Positions 16,403 through 22,714 of a DNA stretch of 26,470 bases are shown one piece after another (the stretch's first letter is position 1; every line of letters begins with the position of its first letter). The notes under the pieces are model-generated. The model searched no databases, was not told where the DNA came from, and worked only from the letters and a program-made list of their open reading frames with translations. The stretch is from positions 1-26,470 of IMG/VR virus record IMGVR_UViG_3300025122_000127. One strand, 5' to 3'. The DNA comes from a virus. The position numbers and the translations under genes were made by a program.

Positions 16403-17575
16403 TTATTGTGACGACATCATGCGATTAACAAAATCATCCCCGTCAACTTGACTATCGAGGAATTGCGTGATATCTAGTGTCGGTTCAGCTAGTACGTCCG
16501 GGTGTGCCGGATTTACGGTTCCGTTCTGCGGGACGGTGCCATCACGGTTGGCGATGTAATTACCACCAGCCGCGAGGTGTTGTTTCTTCTTTGCTTCTGC
16601 TAGATCAGCAGGGGTCTGAGGGGGTGCAGCTTGAGGAGGTGCAGCCTGGGGCTGTTGCTGTTGAGCGAACTGCTGCTGTACCTGCGCGAGTGCAAGTCCA
16701 TGTGCCTCTCGGATGGGAACGTCTCGACTGCGGAGGCTGGTCGTTATCTCTCGATACGCTTGCCCGGCAGGGGTCAGTTCTTCATACCCGGTGGCGGGGT
16801 TGACGCCGAACAGCCAAGATGAGTTCTCTTGCAGGATCTGCTCTGCTTCATACCTTTGTGAGATGTTCGCCTGTTGCGTCTGCATCTGTGCCTGTATCTC
16901 TGGCACGACCTGATTCTTGATGACCTCTTGCATGACTTCATGAGGTGCCTCATTCCATCGCTGCGCCCACGCATCGCGGTAGTTCGCGTAGTTAATTGCT
17001 TGGTCACGAAAGTCTTGCGGGGCGAGATACTGGTTAGTAACCGGATCGACCTTCCAGACAGTATTGCCTGCGTCGTCTAGTTCAGCGTATTGCCCTAGCT
17101 TCTTGTAGTCTGGCTTAGGGGGTGCATTGAACCACGACTCATGAGCTGGTGCTTCTGGTTCAGCGTTCTGCGGTTGGTTCCGCGATTCAACCCACTTCTG
17201 ATACTCGGGGTCAGACCGGAGTTGGTTGTATTGATTGGCCTGATCATAAGTCGAGGCCATTTGAGCGTTCTGCTGCTGCTGATTCTGAAGGTTGTACTGG
17301 TACTGCTCTAGGAGCATTTGCCCAGCATTGTCAGCGTTAACGCCCTGGATACCCATCGCTGCCACTTGGTCGTGAAACTCAAATGCAGGGGTATCGTCAA
17401 CTGCCGGATCGGCATCAGGGGGAATATCAGAAGGATCTTCCGGTTCAGATTCGCCGGAGGGTGGGTCTGCGGCTGGAGGTTCGGGATCAGGGAAGTCGTC
17501 ATCAGATAGCGACTCTAGGGGCCTGTCCTCGACCTCATCGACGAGTGGGGTGTCTTGGGGTTGTTCTTCTGTCAT
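16403..17575 (-). CDS. Scaffolding protein
   Basis: A 390-residue, highly acidic and glutamine-rich protein. The N-terminal 60 residues are dominated by Asp, Glu and Pro (start MTEEQPQDTPLVDEVEDRPL), followed by long Gln-rich helical regions (NLQNQQQQNAQMA, QQQFAQQQQPQAAPPQAAPP) and a basic stretch AKKKQH near residue 330. Disordered acidic and helical composition, plus the place immediately before the major capsid gene, is the hallmark of phage scaffold proteins that template head assembly and are then removed. The SD for this gene (AAGGA) lies inside a perfect hairpin just upstream, which may control how much scaffold is made. Confidence 0.75.
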   Translation of the reverse strand: MTEEQPQDTPLVDEVEDRPLESLSDDDFPDPEPPAADPPSGESEPEDPSDIPPDADPAVDDTPAFEFHDQVAAMGIQGVNADNAGQMLLEQYQYNLQNQQQQNAQMASTYDQANQYNQLRSDPEYQKWVESRNQPQNAEPEAPAHESWFNAPPKPDYKKLGQYAELDDAGNTVWKVDPVTNQYLAPQDFRDQAINYANYRDAWAQRWNEAPHEVMQEVIKNQVVPEIQAQMQTQQANISQRYEAEQILQENSSWLFGVNPATGYEELTPAGQAYREITTSLRSRDVPIREAHGLALAQVQQQFAQQQQPQAAPPQAAPPQTPADLAEAKKKQHLAAGGNYIANRDGTVPQNGTVNPAHPDVLAEPTLDITQFLDSQVDGDDFVNRMMSSQ

Positions 17576-17576
17576 T

Positions 17577-17616
17577 GTAATTCCTTGTGAACGGGGGAGT
17601 GCTCACAAGGAATTAC
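17577..17616 (-). promoter_or_regulatory. Perfect 14-bp hairpin covering the scaffold ribosome binding site
   Basis: Bases 17577-17590 and 17603-17616 are perfect inverted repeats around a 12-base loop. In the minus-strand RNA the 3' arm contains the AAGGA Shine-Dalgarno, and the arm ends one base before the scaffold ATG (17575). Folded, it would hide the site, so translation would need unfolding, processing (for example by RNase III) or a binding protein. It has no T tract, so it is unlikely to be a simple terminator. The 50 bases upstream (17617-17666) are AT-rich and may hold a late promoter, but I cannot place reliable -35 and -10 boxes. Confidence 0.65.
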
Positions 17617-17666
17617 GCTTCTTAAGGACTTAGATTCTATTTACGCCTATGTTTTCCCCATATATA

Positions 17667-17897
17667 CTAGTCGATACCCCCATACCGGAGGGAGAAAGTC
17701 TTGCTGCGTACGTGTGCCTGGGCCGCAACATCCATGTCGGACCTTATTCCTAGGGTAGGTGTACCGCCATCCTGCATCGACCGAAACCCGCACATATGCC
17801 CCCAGACCGGACACCAGACGCGCATCGGGAGTTGCTCAGTGGCGTCATCAATGTCGGAGTGCATTAGCTTCTCTATGAGGTCTCTTGTGTCATCCAT
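17667..17897 (-). CDS. Short hypothetical protein, MDDT-start type
   Basis: A 76-residue protein starting MDDTRDLIEKLM. Two Cys (RVWCPVWGHMCGF, about 26-38) flank a short loop, and two Trp form a VWCPVW motif shared in flavour with other short genes of this region. The start region reads ATGGATGACAC, like several other short genes. It overlaps its upstream neighbour by 25 bases. No known domain; function unknown. Confidence 0.4.
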   Translation of the reverse strand: MDDTRDLIEKLMHSDIDDATEQLPMRVWCPVWGHMCGFRSMQDGGTPTLGIRSDMDVAAQAHVRSKTFSLRYGGID

Positions 17898-18043
17898 ATC
17901 GGACCCCCTTCGAGCATAGTGAATAACTCATGGTCAACAGCGTCGTGGGGGCGGCGTTCGATATGATCTGGGTGAACCCCAAGCGGCATCCCAAACAGCA
18001 ACTGCACGAAGGGGGCGTGAATCAGTTCTTTCGTGTTATCCAT
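17873..18043 (-). CDS. Short hypothetical protein, MDNT-start type
   Basis: I choose the ATG at 18043 (MDNTKELIHAPFVQ, 56 residues) because GGAGAT lies 5 bases before it; a longer frame to 18070 lacks such a site. The start context (ATGGATAACAC) is nearly identical to that of the short gene at 22529-22714. The protein has a hydrophobic first third, then a His/Arg/Asp-rich middle. It overlaps the next gene by 25 bases. Function unknown. Confidence 0.45.
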   Translation of the reverse strand: MDNTKELIHAPFVQLLFGMPLGVHPDHIERRPHDAVDHELFTMLEGGPIWMTQETS

Positions 18044-18055
18044 GTCGTATCTCCA

Positions 18056-18094
18056 TAAAAATACCCCCACTAAGCCTCATGCTCGGCAGGGGTA
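18056..18094 (-). terminator. Rho-independent terminator after the SSB gene
   Basis: On the minus strand TACCCC (18094-18089) pairs with GGGGTA (18067-18062), with a small inner GCC/GGC pair, and is followed directly by TTTTT (18061-18057). It lies in the gap just after the SSB stop codon, the classic place for intrinsic termination. It overlaps the leader of the short gene starting at 18043, so that gene would need its own promoter or readthrough. Confidence 0.5.
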
Positions 18095-18101
18095 GACGAG
18101 G

Positions 18102-18470
18102 TTACCAAGCAAGATCAGCGGGAGCATCCTCTGCTGGGGCATCAGACTTACTTCCGAGAAAAACAACCCGATCAGCGGATACGCGCATTTTCGATCGCTT
18201 CTGACCGTCCGTTTCCCATTCGTCCATCTTCAGCCGACCTTCGACCAAGACCTGTGAACCCTTCCGCAGGAACTGTGCAGAGGTCTCAGCGTTGCGACCC
18301 CAGACCGTGCAATCCACAAACGTGGTCTCATCGACCCAAACCTCATTCTTCTTGACGCGATCGTTGACAGCTACGCCAAGATCACATACGGCAGTGCCGC
18401 TTTGCGTGTGCTTCAGGTCGATGTCTCGCGTGACATGACCTACAATAACTACTCGATTGAAACTAGACAT
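18102..18470 (-). CDS. ssb: Single-stranded DNA binding protein
   Basis: A 122-residue OB-fold protein starting at ATG 18470, with GGAGAT 7 bases upstream; the long open frame extending further upstream has no such site. The start (SSFNRVVIVGHVTRDIDLKH) and the run TTFVDCTVWGRNAETSAQF (49-67), then KGSQVLVEGRLKMDEW (70-85), match the bacterial-type SSB core, in which aromatic and basic residues bind ssDNA. The short acidic tail with PAEDAPADLAW differs from the usual DDDIPF-type ending, so interaction with host partners may be altered. It acts in phage replication and recombination. Its start overlaps the upstream short gene by 22 bases. Confidence 0.9.
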   Translation of the reverse strand: MSSFNRVVIVGHVTRDIDLKHTQSGTAVCDLGVAVNDRVKKNEVWVDETTFVDCTVWGRNAETSAQFLRKGSQVLVEGRLKMDEWETDGQKRSKMRVSADRVVFLGSKSDAPAEDAPADLAW

Positions 18471-18649
18471 TCGTCGATCTCCGTGATAACAGGGGGGTAA
18501 AATTGTGCTAATGTAGCAGCAACAGGGTTGAATAAACGGTTGTTGACCACTGCCCAGACCTCGTTGGACACAATGTCGTCGCATGATAGTGTGTCGATGA
18601 CAATGTCGCATTGACACGATACCAGTGCCGTAGTGTTGTCGCTTCTCAT
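18449..18649 (-). CDS. Short hypothetical protein upstream of ssb
   Basis: A 66-residue protein; ATG at 18649 overlaps the upstream stop by 4 bases (ATGA), which is why I prefer it over a longer frame to 18757. After MRSDNTTALV it has CQCDIVIDTLSCDD (three Cys), then NEVWAVVNNRLFNP, the E-V-W motif also seen in neighbours. It overlaps the SSB start by 22 bases. Function unknown. Confidence 0.45.
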   Translation of the reverse strand: MRSDNTTALVSCQCDIVIDTLSCDDIVSNEVWAVVNNRLFNPVAATLAQFYPPVITEIDECLVSIE

Positions 18650-19065
18650 GAACGATAGCCCATTGCTTTGTTGTGTGCCAGTTCTTCGTGTATCTTGCGT
18701 GTCTTCTGCACCAGCGACTGCTCTGATGATGTTGCTTCGTCGTCGGGCATATCCCACTCCGATTCATCGCCACCTCGCATGTACGATGCGGTGTCAAGCC
18801 ACGCCTTCTCCTTTCCGGCCTGGATCTTTGTGAGGTAGACGAGGCTTCCTCTCTTGATCTCTTGATCTGTTTCGTTCTTCAATGTGATCGTGCCATCTAG
18901 GTGCTTCAGTATACCCTTTGCCGTGAAGTGTGAAACCCCCGTTGATTGGAAGAGACTCACCCCATATATGGTGGAGTACTCCTTCGCAGGGATAACAGCC
19001 AATGGCATTGTCGGGGCGATTGCAGCCGCCGTGATGACCTTCAAGAAGTTACGTCGTGTAGTCAT
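18646..19065 (-). CDS. Protein with twin-arginine (Tat) signal peptide, unknown function
   Basis: A 139-residue protein starting at ATG 19065 (GGAG 10 bases before it; a GTG two codons earlier is an alternative). The N-terminus MTTRRNFLKVITAAAIAP is a textbook twin-arginine signal: RRxFLK followed by a hydrophobic stretch and AVIPA as a possible cleavage region at about 24-28. This would route the folded protein through the host Tat system to the periplasm or cell surface. The mature part (about 110 residues) contains HFTAKGILKHLDGTITLKNE and many charged residues, with no known domain. Its last bases overlap the next short gene by 4 (ATGA). Tat signals are rare in phage genes. Confidence 0.65.
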   Translation of the reverse strand: MTTRRNFLKVITAAAIAPTMPLAVIPAKEYSTIYGVSLFQSTGVSHFTAKGILKHLDGTITLKNETDQEIKRGSLVYLTKIQAGKEKAWLDTASYMRGGDESEWDMPDDEATSSEQSLVQKTRKIHEELAHNKAMGYRS

Positions 19066-19249
19066 GTTCACTCATCTCCCGGTTAATTGTGTGTACTACA
19101 GCCCAAAATATTCTCAGCCTACTCCCTGCGCTGTGGTCGTTTTGTATCCAGTACTTCATGGGTAGCGAATCCAGACCGCCGCTGCAACAGCGCTGCAGTT
19201 CCTTGACAGCCAAGTCCTTTGTGGCGTTTTCGATCTCGTTATGTATCAC
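19049..19249 (-). CDS. Short hypothetical protein (GTG start)
   Basis: A 66-residue protein starting with GTG at 19249, overlapping the upstream stop by 11 bases and the Tat-signal gene start by 17. It has two adjacent Cys (RCCSGGLDSLP, about 20-30) and a KYWIQ then FWAVV segment similar in type to the W motifs of other short genes here. It has no strong ribosome binding site, so expression depends on coupling. Confidence 0.4.
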   Translation of the reverse strand: MIHNEIENATKDLAVKELQRCCSGGLDSLPMKYWIQNDHSAGSRLRIFWAVVHTINREMSEHDYTT

Positions 19250-19415
19250 GATGGTCCCACGCTTGTTGCATGACAGCTGTTGCGGTGTCTAACCTACCGG
19301 CGTCGTCGAAGTACAGCGGCTCGCACTTCGCCCAGAGTTCCGGGCTATTCCAGGGTGCGTTGCCGAATGACTCTATCGCTTTTGCTATATCAGTGGTGGT
19401 TGTGTCAGCTACCAT
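19239..19415 (-). CDS. Short hypothetical protein
   Basis: A 58-residue frame, ATG at 19415 to TAA at 19239, missed by length filters. The protein reads MVADTTTTDIAKAIES and continues with PWNSPELWAKCEPLYF and TAVMQQAW. It fills the gap between two short genes with overlaps of 7 and 11 bases, which supports translation. The site before the ATG is weak (AGGAT about 12 bases away). Function unknown. Confidence 0.5.
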   Translation of the reverse strand: MVADTTTTDIAKAIESFGNAPWNSPELWAKCEPLYFDDAGRLDTATAVMQQAWDHRDT

Positions 19416-19609
19416 CGGTCGTAAGGATATCCTACTCTAGTGTCAATGAATATACCCTGTTCGACTGCAGCGCGGCACCTGAAGTCAGCGGTGTCCCAGA
19501 GTTCGCGTGTGGCGAGATTCACAACCTCACCTGAGTACGCCTCTTGAATTCCATCGATGCAGTTGATGTACGGCTTTGCTAACGCCATGTATACCTCATT
19601 GTCTTTCAT
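19409..19609 (-). CDS. Short hypothetical protein downstream of FkbM gene
   Basis: A 66-residue protein, MKDNEVYMALAKPYINCI start, coupled to the methyltransferase stop by an ATGA overlap. It has a helical pattern with VVNLATRELWDTADF (E-L-W motif, about 29-43) and an acidic and aromatic end. No domain recognised. Confidence 0.5.
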   Translation of the reverse strand: MKDNEVYMALAKPYINCIDGIQEAYSGEVVNLATRELWDTADFRCRAAVEQGIFIDTRVGYPYDRW

Positions 19610-20406
19610 CCTACCCTCACAGCGTTAAGGAATGCGGTCTGTGAGTTGTGTACGGCGAGGTAGTTAGGGCCAAGGAAGTCCTCATCCTCGTACGCATATG
19701 CCTTGAATTCCACCCCGTCTGGAAAGACCTTGCCGATTAGAAAACCCCTTGGAGTGAGATAGTCATAAAAGTCCTTCAGGAATGTCCGTGCCTCGATATT
19801 GACCAAGCCGTACTCGAACTGGATGGCACCAATATTGCCGGTCGAGAGCATCGTGTTGAATCCACGGATGACTGGCATCTCTCCACCCTCAACGTCGATC
19901 TTCAACAGTCCGATCTCTGGGATCTGCTCACCCTCGCAGAACACGTCGCCGGTAATCATCGGTAGGATGTGATGCGACTTCTTGGAACCAGGGATGTGCT
20001 TGTCAAGGAACATCCCGTAGCGTGAACTGGTATGCGGCTTATCCTCGACGTGATAGAAGTTCACCTTGGAGTGAGTACGCTCTCCGACTACGACGTTGTG
20101 TGTCACGCAGTTCTCATGGAGTACGCTATGTACCAAGGTATCGTAGTTCTCTGGGGAAGCCTCAAACATGTACGTCAGGCGACCTTTGGCAGTGGGGATA
20201 CTGCCCCAGTCACCATGGAACGCACCGACATCAAAGAAGGGACCAGACAGATGGTCCAGGGCAACGTCGATAACCAACGCCTCGCCGTTGGTTTTGATGT
20301 CGTAGTTGACGTTGTTCACTGCGCGACGAACAACCCCAACGGACATCACCATCGCCTTCACGTCGGTGCTGTGCCTATTCAGACACATGCTTTGTAGAAA
20401 ATTCAC
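19606..20406 (-). CDS. FkbM-family SAM-dependent methyltransferase
   Basis: A 266-residue protein beginning with GTG at 20406 behind a strong GGAGG. Motif I is GPFFDVGAFHGDW (55-67), the SAM-binding glycine-rich loop with its preceding acidic residue. LLKIDVEGGEMPVIRGF (167-183) is the hallmark FkbM segment, and IQFEYG (195-200) follows as expected. FkbM proteins methylate hydroxyl groups of sugars or natural products. Together with the two GT-A-like proteins in this window it could cap or modify a glycan on the virion or host surface. The substrate is not predictable from sequence. The length is near the family norm. It overlaps the upstream short gene by 32 bases. Confidence 0.85.
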   Translation of the reverse strand: MNFLQSMCLNRHSTDVKAMVMSVGVVRRAVNNVNYDIKTNGEALVIDVALDHLSGPFFDVGAFHGDWGSIPTAKGRLTYMFEASPENYDTLVHSVLHENCVTHNVVVGERTHSKVNFYHVEDKPHTSSRYGMFLDKHIPGSKKSHHILPMITGDVFCEGEQIPEIGLLKIDVEGGEMPVIRGFNTMLSTGNIGAIQFEYGLVNIEARTFLKDFYDYLTPRGFLIGKVFPDGVEFKAYAYEDEDFLGPNYLAVHNSQTAFLNAVRVG

Positions 20407-20605
20407 TGACCACCTCCCTTATTACTTGTGGGTGCGTAATCCAAGACATCCCGAGGTTTTGCCGATCGACACGTCGTAGCACACCACTCCAAACCCTGTC
20501 ACGGACATTGTGGTCTATACACGCACTCATCGCTTTGTGTGTGTCGCGGGCTATGCCGAACCACGGGAGATTCGACGGTGCTGTGATCTTAGTCGCTGTC
20601 ATCAC
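20375..20605 (-). CDS. Short hypothetical protein upstream of FkbM gene
   Basis: A 76-residue basic protein starting at GTG 20605 or the ATG next to it (20602), behind GAGGAGGGG. It has helical text with NVRDRVWSGVLRRVDRQNL (about 33-51; R-V-W motif) and ends in a charged stretch. It overlaps the FkbM start by 32 bases and the upstream gene by 17 bases. Function unknown. Confidence 0.45.
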   Translation of the reverse strand: MMTATKITAPSNLPWFGIARDTHKAMSACIDHNVRDRVWSGVLRRVDRQNLGMSWITHPQVIREVVSEFSTKHVSE

Positions 20606-20753
20606 TCAGCCCCTCCTCTAGAGCTTTGTTCTCAGCATCGGTCGCTACGCTAAATCGAGCAACGCGATCTTCTTCAGCTGCAGCCAGTTCTTCTAGACGG
20701 CAGGTCTCATCGTACTCTGCCATGTCAAGCGGATTGAGTCGCCATTTATTCAT
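20589..20753 (-). CDS. Short acidic hypothetical protein
   Basis: A 54-residue protein, MNKWRLNPLDMAEYDE start, with an excellent ribosome binding site (AGGAG, 6 bases before ATG 20753). It is very acidic, with ELAAAEEDR and a final GLSDDSD, and probably helical. It was found by eye because it is below the usual length limit. It overlaps the next gene by 17 bases. The 64 bases before it (20754-20817) hold no gene; I see only a weak GC-rich hairpin there. Confidence 0.6.
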   Translation of the reverse strand: MNKWRLNPLDMAEYDETCRLEELAAAEEDRVARFSVATDAENKALEEGLSDDSD

Positions 20754-20817
20754 AGGTCACTCCTAAAACCAGGATGCACGAGAACTGCGAGGGCCACCGA
20801 GCCCCCATGCACCCCGA

Positions 20818-21006
20818 TCAGCTAGTTTCGTTCAGGATATTACGCATCCGCGCCAGCTTGTCCACAAGGAAGCTGATGTAGGCGGTGTCCCTCGCCCGGT
20901 ACTCTTCCAGTTCCGCAATCTTGTGTTCTTGTATCTTGATCATCTCCGAGCAGTCGTCTCTCTCAACACGGAGGTTCTCAATTGTCACTCTGAGGTCTGT
21001 TGTCAT
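20818..21006 (-). CDS. Small coiled-coil protein
   Basis: A 62-residue protein from ATG 21006 (AAGGA about 8 bases upstream; a GTG 11 codons earlier would extend it). After MTTDLRVTIENLRVERDD it shows heptad-like hydrophobic positions through EMIKIQEHKIAELEEYRA and FLVDKLARMRNIL, so a coiled coil is likely. It overlaps a second small helical gene by 29 bases, and the two may form a pair. Function unknown. Confidence 0.5.
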   Translation of the reverse strand: MTTDLRVTIENLRVERDDCSEMIKIQEHKIAELEEYRARDTAYISFLVDKLARMRNILNETS

Positions 21007-21250
21007 CGTCTTGTCCTTGATGATAGCGGATGGTTCCACGCACTTCCCTGCACACGACAGTTGGCTTGTCTTCGCCCAACCTACTCTTGAGCACTGCGAT
21101 CTCGTTGGTCAGCAATGCGTTCTTGTTTCGCCTTCTCGTGGCAACTGATCTCGCCTCAGCCAACCGATGCCGCAAGTCCTGTATTTCTTTGAAACAGTCG
21201 TTGAGCAGTGGCGTGCCGGTTAAGTCGCGAAGGCGGTCTAGAATATCCAT
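20978..21250 (-). CDS. Small helical protein
   Basis: A 90-residue protein; ATG 21250 (MDILDRLRDLTGTPL) is chosen because GGAAAG lies 6 bases upstream. The text DCFKEIQDLRHRLAEARSVATRR and NEIAVLKSRLGED looks like coiled-coil helix with Arg/Lys-rich faces. The C-terminus is polar (QDDDNRPQSDN). It overlaps the next gene by 29 bases. It is likely an oligomeric accessory protein; no domain recognised. Confidence 0.5.
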   Translation of the reverse strand: MDILDRLRDLTGTPLLNDCFKEIQDLRHRLAEARSVATRRRNKNALLTNEIAVLKSRLGEDKPTVVCREVRGTIRYHQGQDDDNRPQSDN

Positions 21251-21420
21251 ATGTCTTTCCAAACGTCCGTGTATACTGCCATGTGTATGTCGTCAACGTC
21301 TGTGTAGAGAAGGTCGTGAGGCGAGTTAACCTGAATCTTGCCGAGTGCCGCGCTCATGTCTGAGCATATGCCGCCAAGGAACCCGCCGATGCCAACAATC
21401 CTCTCTGCTGCTTCATCCAT
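21238..21420 (-). CDS. Short hypothetical protein
   Basis: A 60-residue protein starting MDEAAERIVGIGGFLGG, with a Gly-rich hydrophobic N-terminal stretch and a D-x-W-K-D-x-W end (YTDVWKDIWIF). The start context CCATC on the plus strand resembles the other MD-type short genes. It overlaps its downstream neighbour by 13 bases. Function unknown. Confidence 0.45.
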   Translation of the reverse strand: MDEAAERIVGIGGFLGGICSDMSAALGKIQVNSPHDLLYTDVDDIHMAVYTDVWKDIWIF

Positions 21421-21588
21421 CGTATACCCCGGTCAGTCAAAGGTCAAGTAAATATATGAAAACCGGCACGACCTGACGCCCTATCATCGCCAAGCCGCAC
21501 CGGGAGGATGAAATAAACCCGACGCCATGGGAGTGAGGCACAGCGCCGGGGGTGCGTGGCCCTGGAGGAAGACCACGCAGGAGATGAT

Positions 21589-21675
21589 TTAGCATGTGTC
21601 GAACAGCATGAACAACACGATAAATAACACTCCTAGGGGTAAAAACGAATCACGATAGTAGTCACTGAAGTCCAT
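21589..21675 (-). CDS. 28-residue membrane peptide candidate
   Basis: A reading frame starting at an ATG that overlaps the stop of the upstream gene (ATG at 21675, upstream stop ending at 21662) encodes MDFSDYYRDS then a single hydrophobic helix LPLGVLFIVLFMLF and a short tail. The site before it is weak. The 168 bases after it (21421-21588) hold no further gene that I can see. Such peptides are often holin-like or other small membrane effectors, but this is not established here. Confidence 0.35.
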   Translation of the reverse strand: MDFSDYYRDSFLPLGVLFIVLFMLFDTC

Positions 21676-21988
21676 TACCGTTTCGATCATCTTTCTTCTT
21701 TCTCTTGAGTCGAGGCTTGCGTGCTTGAGTGAAGTCCTTCGCAGCTTCACCTAGGCCTTCTGTGGTTGAGGGTGGTGGAAGCGGTGGGGATGTAAACGCA
21801 GCGGCCTCCGTGACAGACCCTAGCTTAATCTCGGGGAACTGGCAAGCACCTGACTTGGTGACAGCTTCCGCGATAGCGAGCAGTGCATGTGTCTGTGCAG
21901 CAGTGGCTGTGACCAGAGCGGCGTTGGATGCTTGGGCACTGCTTTGTGCGATGGTGAGAAGTTCGATTGCTTTGTCGGTGTGGTTCAT
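21662..21988 (-). CDS. Hypothetical protein with Ala-rich helix and basic tail
   Basis: I take ATG 21988 (AAGGG 6 bases upstream), giving 108 residues; a longer frame to 22087 has no such site. After MNHTDKAIELLTIAQSS it has an alanine-rich helix (NAALVTATAAQTHALLAIAEAV, two blocks), a Pro-rich linker (SPPLPPPSTTEG) and a very basic end (RKPRLKRKKKDD), suggesting nucleic-acid or membrane-phosphate contact. It sits about 130 bases downstream of a strong predicted promoter with an operator-like palindrome, so it is likely the first gene of a regulated transcript. The role is unknown. Confidence 0.5.
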   Translation of the reverse strand: MNHTDKAIELLTIAQSSAQASNAALVTATAAQTHALLAIAEAVTKSGACQFPEIKLGSVTEAAAFTSPPLPPPSTTEGLGEAAKDFTQARKPRLKRKKKDDRNGNGLQ

Positions 21989-22103
21989 AGTGACCCTTGG
22001 TGGTTTGGTGTATAAAAACGGCAAAGGTGGTGTGCAGCCATGAGGAACTAATTCGCGGTACAGCACATAGGACAACAAGTCCTCCACCTCCGCCTACCCA
22101 TCG

Positions 22104-22122
22104 TGTGACCGTGACAGTCACA
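22104..22122 (-). promoter_or_regulatory. Operator-like palindrome at the predicted transcription start
   Basis: TGTGAC (22104-22109) and GTCACA (22117-22122) are inverted repeats around seven bases. It lies just downstream of the -10 box at 22128-22133, at or next to the likely start site, where a repressor would block initiation. The regulator is unknown; a host or phage protein could bind. Confidence 0.4.
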
Positions 22123-22339
22123 GCTTTATTGTACCGCTGCCGTCGTTACTGTCAAGCGTGAAATATATCGCGTCGTCAACAGTCTCTCGCAAGTCGATCA
22201 CATCCGATGTAGTGGAGAAGTTGGGAGGGATCTGAAAATGCACATCCACAGCGATGGCAGCGGACAGGTCGTCCAAGAGTGCCAGTCGAGTTCTGTCTAG
22301 GGTCGCCCGTTCGATATCAAGGCTGATTCCTCTATCCAT
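22118..22339 (-). CDS. Short acidic hypothetical protein
   Basis: A 73-residue protein with AGGAG 6 bases before ATG 22339. The text MDRGISLDIERATLDRTRLA suggests an N-terminal helix, followed by a beta-type acidic end (VDDAIYFTLDSNDGSG). Its last codons contain the promoter for the following transcript. It overlaps the upstream gene by 8 bases. Function unknown. Confidence 0.5.
   Translation of the reverse strand: MDRGISLDIERATLDRTRLALLDDLSAAIAVDVHFQIPPNFSTTSDVIDLRETVDDAIYFTLDSNDGSGTIKL
22128..22155 (-). promoter_or_regulatory. Sigma70-type promoter, TTGACA-16-TACAAT
   Basis: On the minus strand TTGACA (22155-22150) is the exact consensus -35, followed by a 16-base spacer and TACAAT (22133-22128), a one-mismatch -10. 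It sits inside the end of the short gene at 22118-22339 and reads into the 129-base leader before the gene at 21662-21988. The leader has an operator-like palindrome near the start site. Confidence 0.6.
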
Positions 22340-22538
22340 TGTCTTCTCCTATGTGTTCTACTGTTTCACCAACCTTTGCGCAAATGCCCCCCATGAACCG
22401 ATCCCCGACGATCACTTGGAAGTCCATGTCGTTATCCACTGCTCCCCAGACTTCAACAAATGCTTCTTTGATCCGTGGACAGCGATTGTACAGCAGGAAT
22501 ACGCCGCAGGTACGCTCTATTTCGTGAATTACAGACAC
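22332..22538 (-). CDS. Short hypothetical protein (GTG start)
   Basis: A 68-residue protein starting with GTG at 22538 and GGGAG 8 bases upstream. The text IHEIERTCGVFLLYNRCPRI has two Cys, and AFVEVWGAVDNDMDF carries the E-V-W motif found in other short genes here. It overlaps both neighbours by 8-10 bases. Function unknown. Confidence 0.5.
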   Translation of the reverse strand: MSVIHEIERTCGVFLLYNRCPRIKEAFVEVWGAVDNDMDFQVIVGDRFMGGICAKVGETVEHIGEDNG

Positions 22539-22714
22539 CGTGTTATCTCCCAGTCTACTGTGAGTTCGGGGTCTAGCATTCCATCAATAGCGAAGAATGC
22601 AGGGGAATGCAGTTCACTGGCAACGTGCTGTCGAACATAAGAAGCAGCTAGCGTATTTCCTCCGACGCAGGGCACGTCCACCGCGACCTCAATCAACGTC
22701 ACTGTGTTATCCAT
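22529..22714 (-). CDS. Short hypothetical protein, MDNT-start type
   Basis: A 61-residue protein with GGAGG 7 bases before ATG 22714. It begins MDNTVTLIEVAVDVPCVGG, close in start codon context to the gene at 17873-18043, and ends DPELTVDWEITRCL. It overlaps the upstream short gene by 16 bases. Function unknown. Confidence 0.5.
   Translation of the reverse strand: MDNTVTLIEVAVDVPCVGGNTLAASYVRQHVASELHSPAFFAIDGMLDPELTVDWEITRCL

Noticed and set aside
17617-17666. Possible late promoter before the scaffold gene
   Set aside because: AT-rich with a TAGAAT-like box, but no acceptable -35 at a normal distance; left unannotated.
18471-18797. N-terminal extension of the SSB reading frame
   Set aside because: The extension has no ribosome binding site, overlaps two other genes and lacks SSB features; ATG 18470 has GGAGAT and begins the OB fold directly.
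20754-20817. GC-rich hairpin between two short genes
   Set aside because: Only a 4-bp stem with no T tract; not convincing as a terminator or regulatory element.
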